From Actinotignum schaalii_C (lineage in GTDB: Bacteria; Actinomycetota; Actinomycetes; Actinomycetales; Actinomycetaceae): a stretch of DNA of 28,792 nt. The notes beneath the pieces were generated by a model, which made no database searches, had not been told where the DNA came from, and was given only the letters and a program-made list of their open reading frames with translations. The stretch is from NCBI RefSeq assembly GCF_034119425.1, contig NZ_JAWUEL010000027.1:1-28792 (forward strand). Direction: 5' to 3'. Positions 23,913 to 28,792 of this stretch are shown one piece after another. The position numbers and the translations under genes are program-made. How positions within the stretch are numbered: the first letter of the stretch is position 1; each line of letters begins with the position of its first letter.

Positions 23913-24512
23913 TTAGTTATCGGCTTCCGGGTAGTGGGTCACGTCGATACGGTGGAAATTAAGGTGGGAGCGGGAGGCCGTGGGGCCGCGCTGACCCTGG
24001 TAGCGCGAACCGCTTGCGCCAGCTCCGTAGGGGTTAGTGGCCGCCGAGGAGAGTTGGAAGAAGCAGAATTGGCCCACTTTCATGCCCGGGTAGAGCTTGA
24101 TCGGCATCGTTGCCGTATTGGACAGCTCGAGGGTGACATGCCCGGAGAAGCCCGGGTCGATGAACCCGGCGGTGGAATGGGTGAGGAGTCCCAGGCGCCC
24201 GAGGGAGGATTTCCCTTCCAGGCGAGCTGCGACGTCGTTCCCCAAAGTGACCTGCTCAAAAGTGGAGCCGAGCACGAACTCTCCCGGGTGTAAAACGAAT
24301 TCGCCGTCGGCGGGAACTTCTACCAGGCGCGTGAGGTCGGACTGGTCCGCGGCCGGGTCGATGACCGGGTATTTGTGGTTATCGAAGAGTCGGAAGAAGC
24401 GGTCGAGGTGAATATCGATGGAGGAGGGCTGCACCATCGCCGGATCCCAGGGGTGCAGGGCGATGCGGCCCTCGCTCACGGAGCGCAAAATATCAACATC
24501 GGAAAGTAACAC
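23913..24512 (-). CDS. dcd: dCTP deaminase (dUMP-forming type likely)
   Basis: Converts dCTP to dUTP, and in the actinobacterial bifunctional form on to dUMP, supplying dTMP synthesis. The 199-residue protein matches the trimeric dUTPase fold: QPSSIDIHLD near the start, RLEGKSSLGRLGLLTHSTAGFIDPGFSGHVTLELSN (about 97-131) with catalytic Glu129, and the C-terminal closing segment SRYQGQRGPTASR. The active-site loop GLLTHSTAGF is like the mycobacterial bifunctional enzyme. Single gene upstream of the mrp operon. Confidence 0.95.
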   Translation of the reverse strand: MLLSDVDILRSVSEGRIALHPWDPAMVQPSSIDIHLDRFFRLFDNHKYPVIDPAADQSDLTRLVEVPADGEFVLHPGEFVLGSTFEQVTLGNDVAARLEGKSSLGRLGLLTHSTAGFIDPGFSGHVTLELSNTATMPIKLYPGMKVGQFCFFQLSSAATNPYGAGASGSRYQGQRGPTASRSHLNFHRIDVTHYPEADN

Positions 24513-24763
24513 GCCTAGATTCTGACACGCCCGCGCGGGTGGGCGCTACCTGCGGGGCGGTATGTGGAGGAATTGAAGCAATTCGGGCGCGCTTCCGCGC
24601 CGTGAGTGCTGGGTCGCGCAAGCCGCGGGAACTGAGCAACACATGCCGCAAGCACTAAGCCGCGGGCGCGCTTTGCGCTGGCGGGGATGGCACGCTAGGA
24701 TAATCACCTAGTGATTCTTTCGCGCCTGCGGTTCGGCCGCTCGCGTGAGGCTTCACCGCTCTC
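24513..24763 (+). other. Intergenic region upstream of tRNA-Gly
   Basis: GC-rich spacer between the divergent dcd and tRNA genes. No ORF recognised. A candidate promoter with TTGCGC (24673-24678), a 17-bp spacer and TAGGAT (24696-24701) points to the tRNA. Confidence 0.4.
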
Positions 24764-24837
24764 GCGGGCGTAGTTCATCGGTAGAATGGCAGCTTCCCAA
24801 GCTGCAGAGGCGGGTTCGATTCCCGTCGCCCGCTCCA
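24764..24837 (+). tRNA. tRNA-Gly (CCC)
   Basis: 74 nt. Acceptor GCGGGCG pairs with CGCCCGC. The anticodon stem GCAGC/GCTGC holds the loop TTCCCAA (anticodon CCC), and the T arm has GGGTTCGATTCCC. The CCA end is encoded. Confidence 0.96.
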
Positions 24838-24929
24838 GTTTTCAGGCAGCGAGTCCGGCCCCACATCAATATCTCACCCACTAAAATCGCAAGCATCAGC
24901 ACTACACCCACATCCAAGGAGGGATGACG

Positions 24930-25190
24930 GTGACTAAAAAATTTGCAGAATCCGCCAAAGTGAAGGCGAAGGGACGGGTAACCATCCCGAAGGCGGTGCG
25001 CGAGCGGCTGGGCATCAACAAAGGAGACCGCATTGCCTTCGTCGTAGACGGCAGCGATGTGCGCGTGATCAACTCCGCCCGCTATGCATTGTCAGTGCTC
25101 CAAACTGGGTTAGCGGGCGAAGCAGAACGTTTGGGACTTGAATCCGAAGAAGCCGTGAACGATCTGGTAGCGAGTATTAGAAACAGTTAG
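24930..25190 (+). CDS. AbrB/MazE-type antitoxin or regulator
   Basis: An 86-residue product with a SpoVT/AbrB DNA-binding domain: AKVKAKGRVTIPKAVRERLGINKGDRIAFVVDG forms the swapped-hairpin fold of the family. The C-terminal half is a short acidic helical tail. A start at GTG 24930 is preferred over the ATG at 24924, because AAGGAGGG abuts that ATG and leaves proper spacing only for the GTG. No toxin gene adjoins it, so it is either an orphan antitoxin or a free-standing regulator. It lies 92 bp after the tRNA. Confidence 0.8.
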   Translation: MTKKFAESAKVKAKGRVTIPKAVRERLGINKGDRIAFVVDGSDVRVINSARYALSVLQTGLAGEAERLGLESEEAVNDLVASIRNS

Positions 25191-25232
25191 TCAGGCGGGC
25201 TAACTCTCGCCAAAACCGACACCCATACCCCC

Positions 25233-25271
25233 TTCAAATTAGGCTATATTCAACCTAGGATATGTTGTATA
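25233..25271 (+). promoter_or_regulatory. phd-doc promoter and operator
   Basis: TTCAAA (25233-25238), a 17-bp spacer and TAGGAT (25256-25261) form a candidate promoter. An imperfect inverted repeat TATTCAAC/GTTGTATA (25247-25271) overlaps the -10, a natural site for Phd autorepression. Confidence 0.5.
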
Positions 25272-25296
25272 TTCTTCTTGGAAGGGGAGGTAAGCC

Positions 25297-25539
25297 ATGA
25301 ATGTCAATACGAATACCTTGGTACCAATTTCGGAAGCGAATCAGAATTTCTCGAAGGTGGCGCGATTGGTAGATGAGTATGGCTCAGCCGTTATTTTGAA
25401 AAATAATCGCCCTCGTTACATCATCACAGAATTCGCTAAGGCGGATGAAATCACAGAGCCGGACGATGCCGAGCTCGCGAAGGTCTCAGCCGCACTCATA
25501 AGAAAAAATGCGCGCGTATATGAGGAACTGGCGAAGTGA
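25297..25539 (+). CDS. phd: Phd/YefM-family antitoxin
   Basis: An 80-residue antitoxin. The N-terminal dimerising DNA-binding half (VPISEANQNFSKVARLVDEYGSAVILKNNRPRYIITEF) matches the Phd/YefM fold; the C-terminal helical part (about 50-80) would wrap the toxin. GGGGAGG precedes the ATG. Its stop overlaps the toxin GTG by three bases (GTGA), so antitoxin and toxin are coupled. Expected to repress its own promoter through the inverted repeat upstream. Confidence 0.88.
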   Translation: MNVNTNTLVPISEANQNFSKVARLVDEYGSAVILKNNRPRYIITEFAKADEITEPDDAELAKVSAALIRKNARVYEELAK

Positions 25540-25913
25540 AGTACCTAAGCAAGCGGCAGATCCTCCTGATTCACCAGGAACTACTTGAAACATCAGGTGG
25601 GACATCGGGGCTCCGAGACGAAGGCCTCTTAGATTCAGCCCTCATGACTCCATTACAGAGTTTTGGTGGGCAGGATCTGTACCCCAGTCTTATTGATAAA
25701 GCTGTTCGCCTTGCGTTTGGGCTTATCAAGAATCATCCGTTTATCGACGGAAACAAGCGTATTGGCACGCACGCGATGTTAGTCTTCCTCGCGCTCAACG
25801 GTGTGGAACTGAGCTATACGGACGATGAGATGATCGCGATTATTTTAAGCGTGGCTGCGGGACAGGTAGATGAATCAGGCCTACGCGCATGGATTGACGA
25901 ACACCTCCCATAG
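25536..25913 (+). CDS. doc: Doc-family (Fic) toxin
   Basis: A 125-residue Doc toxin. The core Fic motif is HPFIDGNKRIG (HxFxDGNKR form), preceded by a helix-rich region (LLDSALMTPLQSFGG...YPSLIDKAVRLAFGLIKN). In Doc the motif catalyses phosphorylation of EF-Tu, which arrests translation. It uses a GTG start overlapping the end of phd. The catalytic His and following residues appear intact, so the toxin is presumably active when antitoxin is lost. Confidence 0.92.
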   Translation: MKYLSKRQILLIHQELLETSGGTSGLRDEGLLDSALMTPLQSFGGQDLYPSLIDKAVRLAFGLIKNHPFIDGNKRIGTHAMLVFLALNGVELSYTDDEMIAIILSVAAGQVDESGLRAWIDEHLP

Positions 25914-26112
25914 TTACACTGCGCTCCGTCGTCGCTATCGATTCAACATCGCCAGTTGAAGAACCCCACATGTTTCCCCCTCTTGAAAACGCTAAAATTC
26001 ATCGGTGGCCGCACACCGCGGGCCCACACTACGGGCCCGCGCTGCACGGCGCCGGCGTCAGTCACGCCAAGCGCGGCTACGATTCGAAAACGGGCAGAAA
26101 AGGGATAACCGC

Positions 26113-26712
26113 ATGGATGAGGAGAAGGCCATCGGCACTGAACAGCCGCGCGGGAAGCGACGCGGCTGGCTGCCGCTATCCGAAACGCTCTCGCTTATTT
26201 CGGTGGTTATCGCGGTGGCCGTGCTCGGCTTGAATATTTACGACCGCCACGAGGCGATCAAAGCCGAGCAGTTTTCCCAGGCCAACCAGGCCTTCACCCA
26301 AAATAAGATCACCGCGGAGGAACACCGCACCGACACCGGGAAAATCGGCCGGCAGATCACCTCGAGTTTCCACAACGCCTCCCCCAACCCGGTTTTCGAC
26401 CTCACGCTCGCAATGCCCGCCCCGCCCAACGGCCTCACCGTCTCCGCCGACCACTATCACGAATTCCGGCAAACCGCCGCCGGCTACGAAATCACATTCC
26501 CCACGCTCCCGCCGAAAGAAAAAGCCGAGTACGTGGACACCTACGGCGACGCCCTTTTTGGCGACCGACCCCCGCGCACCGTCATCAACGAAAACTTCCG
26601 TTTCTGCTTTACTGACGTTAACGGCCAGCGTTGGCTCGCCGACCATCGCGGCGCCCAGCGTATTTCGTCAACAACGCAGTGCATTCCCGATAAGAACGAC
26701 GACGCCGCCTAG
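26113..26712 (+). CDS. Membrane-anchored protein of unknown function
   Basis: A 199-residue product starting MDEEKAIGTEQPRGKRRG. One transmembrane helix (about 20-40, LSLISVVIAVAVLGLNIYD) is followed by a large soluble domain without any motif I recognise, containing FHNASPNPVFDLTLAMPAPP. The cytoplasmic N-terminus is basic just before the helix, which suggests the larger part is outside. AAAGGGA precedes this ATG; the longer reading upstream is rejected. GC-rich, unlike the TA genes next to it. Confidence 0.65.
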   Translation: MDEEKAIGTEQPRGKRRGWLPLSETLSLISVVIAVAVLGLNIYDRHEAIKAEQFSQANQAFTQNKITAEEHRTDTGKIGRQITSSFHNASPNPVFDLTLAMPAPPNGLTVSADHYHEFRQTAAGYEITFPTLPPKEKAEYVDTYGDALFGDRPPRTVINENFRFCFTDVNGQRWLADHRGAQRISSTTQCIPDKNDDAA

Positions 26713-26759
26713 CCCGCCGCCAGCACACATGCCTGTGGGAGGCTGGCCCACGCGGCCGG

Positions 26760-27191
26760 CTATGCAGCCACTCCGGATGAGTCCTCTATCTTGAGCGTGT
26801 ACATCGTCGAAAAAACGGTGAGCGACAGCACCAGCAGCACGATCAGGCACACCCCGGCCACCGGCAGCAGAATCATGCGGTTCACGGATTTCACCACAAA
26901 GGGCAGGGCCGCCACCGCGCCGAAGAGCACAATGAGGCCAATAATGGCTCCCTTCTTGAGGCGATAGCTGAGATAGATATCGCTCCCCGCCGTCGCAGAG
27001 AAAGATACGGGATTACTCTTGAGGGGAACCAGCGTTCGCACCTGAGCAACGCAGGCGCCGTCGCCCACCTCAAAAACATTATCGCGTTCGGGAAGCAGTA
27101 CCTCCGGGCGTTTCTTTCCGTTCACGCTCAAATAGTGGCGGCTCCTGTCATCAAAGAAGGACCACCGCCTTCTCACATGTAGCCGTGCCAT
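26760..27191 (-). CDS. Two-TM membrane protein of unknown function
   Basis: A 143-residue protein from the ATG at 27191, chosen for its AGGAGGT ribosome-binding site about 9 nt upstream (27200-27206). A basic, soluble N-terminal half (MARLHVRRRWSFFDDRSRHYL...VLLPERDNVFEVGDG) precedes two adjacent transmembrane helices (about 77-97 and 105-125) and a short tail. I do not recognise the family. Convergent with the preceding gene. Confidence 0.6.
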   Translation of the reverse strand: MARLHVRRRWSFFDDRSRHYLSVNGKKRPEVLLPERDNVFEVGDGACVAQVRTLVPLKSNPVSFSATAGSDIYLSYRLKKGAIIGLIVLFGAVAALPFVVKSVNRMILLPVAGVCLIVLLVLSLTVFSTMYTLKIEDSSGVAA

Positions 27192-27352
27192 AACCCGCAC
27201 CTCCTTGTGCCTACGTAACCGTGCACCCACATAACACCGTTACGCATAATTTTATCGCATTTATTCTGCGCGGTATTCAATTTAATTGTTCCCACTATGG
27301 CCGGCGGTGCCCTTCCCCTCTAGGATGGGGGAAGAACCGGGAAGGAGGCCGC

Positions 27353-27815
27353 ATGCGTGATATTGCACCCTATTCACAACGCAAGCATTACGAACTACCT
27401 TCTTCCCTAGATGCGCTTCGCGGCCCTGGCATGGGTGGCACTCTCTACCTCGACCACTCGATCATCTGGGCACCAAATTCTCAGACGATCCATCTTGAAA
27501 GCAACGGCCTCATCAAGCGCGGTTACACAGCTTTGATCAACGAAGGAACCACAGAGCAGCAGGAGCGCTGGCTCAATCGGGAACTCCTCATGCGGGCCTG
27601 GCCAACACTTAGCTTGCCGTGGCGCGTCTACGCGATGTGGGAATCAAAATTTCCGGAACTGCCAGAGAATCGGATCTTCCATAGAAAATCTCGAATTTCA
27701 GCGTAAACTCACCCGCCTTCTTCTTTCAGGGATTGAAGAGTACGGCATCTCCGAAGAAGAATTCCACGCCGTCCAAGAACGCTACGCCCAGTGGCATACA
27801 AGCCTGAACAGGTAA
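27353..27815 (+). pseudogene. Frameshifted small ORF
   Basis: An ORF from ATG 27353 (AGGAGG upstream) runs to a stop at 27706, but its last residues (RIFHRKSRISA) look unlike coding sequence. In the +1 frame, from about 27660, a reading IGSSIENLEFQRKLTRLLLS, then GIEEYGISEEEFHAVQERYAQWH, continues to a stop at 27813-27815 with good coding character. The simplest explanation is a one-base insertion (or two-base loss) near 27660-27690, splitting one gene of about 150 codons. The function of the encoded protein is unknown. A sequencing error or programmed frameshift are alternatives. Confidence 0.6.
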
Positions 27816-27893
27816 GGCAGCACCCACCCCCTCCCTGCTACCCGCACATTCGCCAACAAGAAAAGACCTGGTCATACGTCACAGGAAATCGGT

Positions 27894-27922
27894 TTTCAAC
27901 CCTCTGACCTGCGGATTAGAAT
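27894..27922 (+). promoter_or_regulatory. Candidate promoter of the secreted-protein gene
   Basis: TTTCAA (27894-27899), a 17-bp spacer and TAGAAT (27917-27922) lie in an AT-rich stretch about 74 bp before the GTG start at 27996. Confidence 0.5.
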
Positions 27923-27995
27923 AATGATACGAATTCTCTATTCAAATCAATGTTGCATTCATTGTTCAACGATTGGGAAATAAGGAAGGGATCTC

Positions 27996-28724
27996 GTGAC
28001 CTCTTTTCGTAAGATAGCGGGTGCCACCCTGGCGGCCACCCTTATATTCTTCGGCGGCACACCCGCGCTCGCCGATCCAGCTTCCCCCACGGGAGCTTCC
28101 AGCGCCGAACAAGCCAATTCCGCAAAGTTCGGCGGCGCCATCGCAAAGAACTTCTTCTTAGTCGACGGACTGACCGAGGCTGAGGTGATTGCCTCCGTCA
28201 AGGATCAGCTCACCAAGAACAACCTGAACCCCGATGAGTATGAGTTCACGGTAAAGAACCTCAGTGAGGCCAACGCCAATTCGTACGGCCCGAAGCGTAA
28301 AGATCGCGTTAAGGATGTACCGGTTATCGTGGCCAAGAAGGGAACTCCGGACACCTTCGACACCTACAACGTCAAGGTTTTTTACTACGCTCCGCCGTTC
28401 GCGTTCCGGGAGGAGAACCCGGATCCCCAAAAGGGCGCCCCTCAAAATCAAAGCACCCATAACGCGGGCAAAGTAACTGTTGCTGACCCAAATAGTTACA
28501 CTCTGTCCGCGGATCAGCAGGCAAAGATCGTTGACGCTTTCCTCAAGAACAACCCAGCTCTCGGCCTCACCCGTGATCAGGTCACCGTGGATGATCAAGG
28601 AAAGCTCACTATTACGAACAAAGCCGGTGAAGACGGGTTTAGCGTCGTCGTTCCCAGCAGCGAATCCGTGAGCGTTATCGGGAAGGTTCCCAATATTCTG
28701 GTCTTTGGGGTTTGGGGCTTATAG
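27996..28724 (+). CDS. Secreted surface-type protein, probably truncated
   Basis: A 242-residue precursor with a GTG start (GGAAGGG upstream). The signal peptide MTSFRKIAGATLAATLIFFGG...PALA is cleaved before DPAS. The mature part has two related-looking units: one with LTEAEVIASVKDQLTKNNLNP and one with DPNSYTLSADQQAKIVDAFLKNNPALGLTRDQVTVDDQGKLTI. The second resembles the Rib/long-repeat domains of Gram-positive wall proteins. It ends abruptly in VFGVWGL without LPXTG, membrane anchor or further repeats, so the gene looks cut, perhaps by an insertion. Confidence 0.6.
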   Translation: MTSFRKIAGATLAATLIFFGGTPALADPASPTGASSAEQANSAKFGGAIAKNFFLVDGLTEAEVIASVKDQLTKNNLNPDEYEFTVKNLSEANANSYGPKRKDRVKDVPVIVAKKGTPDTFDTYNVKVFYYAPPFAFREENPDPQKGAPQNQSTHNAGKVTVADPNSYTLSADQQAKIVDAFLKNNPALGLTRDQVTVDDQGKLTITNKAGEDGFSVVVPSSESVSVIGKVPNILVFGVWGL

Positions 28725-28792
28725 GACAAAATGTGTTGGTTACGGTTTAGTAGGTTTGGTTCCATTTAGCCCCGTTGTGTAGATCGGTCCAC
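28725..28792. other. Window end, no gene seen
   Basis: After the stop of the secreted-protein gene the sequence changes character (GT-rich on the plus strand). No ORF is seen. It could be the start of an insertion element beyond the window; no terminal repeat can be shown here. Confidence 0.3.

Noticed and set aside
24764..27815. Integrated phage or element with att sites at the tRNA
   Set aside because: No integrase gene and no second copy of the tRNA 3' end seen in the window.
1..28792. CRISPR array
   Set aside because: No regularly spaced direct repeats seen; the only tandem repeat is the 30-bp pair within hspR.

Overview
The window is chromosomal DNA from a high-GC Gram-positive bacterium. 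The dnaK-grpE-dnaJ-hspR order, an HspR-type (HAIR) operator, a DUF4235 protein, a DUF4921/GalT-like protein and the codon use all point to Actinobacteria. The overall gene set fits the family Actinomycetaceae, but no rRNA or marker gene here fixes a genus.

Layout, left to right. (1) Positions 74-4571, minus strand: heat-shock operon dnaK-grpE-dnaJ-hspR with a HAIR operator upstream of dnaK. (2) 4848-8861, plus strand: ROK glucokinase, a general-stress membrane protein, a GalT-like DUF4921 protein and a patatin-like hydrolase. (3) 8863-12745: an island visibly more AT-rich than its surroundings. It holds a short secreted peptide with two cysteines, a LuxR-type two-component system, a larger secreted protein with a cationic amphipathic C-terminus, an overlapping two-TM protein and two further small two-TM proteins. 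Two intergenic regions of the island carry the same pair of dyad operators, centre to centre 23 bp in both. (4) 12800-16320, minus strand: thiamine ABC transporter thiB-thiP-thiQ behind a TPP riboswitch. (5) 16396-23714, minus strand: DUF4235 protein and a complete six-gene Mrp/Mnh cation/proton antiporter operon with fused A and B subunits. (6) 23913-24837: dCTP deaminase and tRNA-Gly(CCC). (7) 24930-28792: accessory stretch with a lone AbrB-type antitoxin, a phd-doc toxin-antitoxin pair, two unknown membrane proteins, a frameshifted gene and a secreted protein that looks truncated.

How the genes work together. The heat-shock genes form the autoregulated HspR circuit. The thi genes form a thiamine-repressed uptake operon. 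The Mrp genes form one membrane complex. The most interesting part is region 3. Peptide, kinase and regulator are close-packed in one operon, and the regulator's likely binding sites (two tandem dyads) precede both this operon and the secreted-protein/small-membrane-protein operon. This is the logic of a peptide-sensed, self-amplifying circuit that drives a secreted effector with its own protector, possibly a Sec-secreted bacteriocin with immunity protein. The effector function is inference; the operator duplication and gene order are seen directly.
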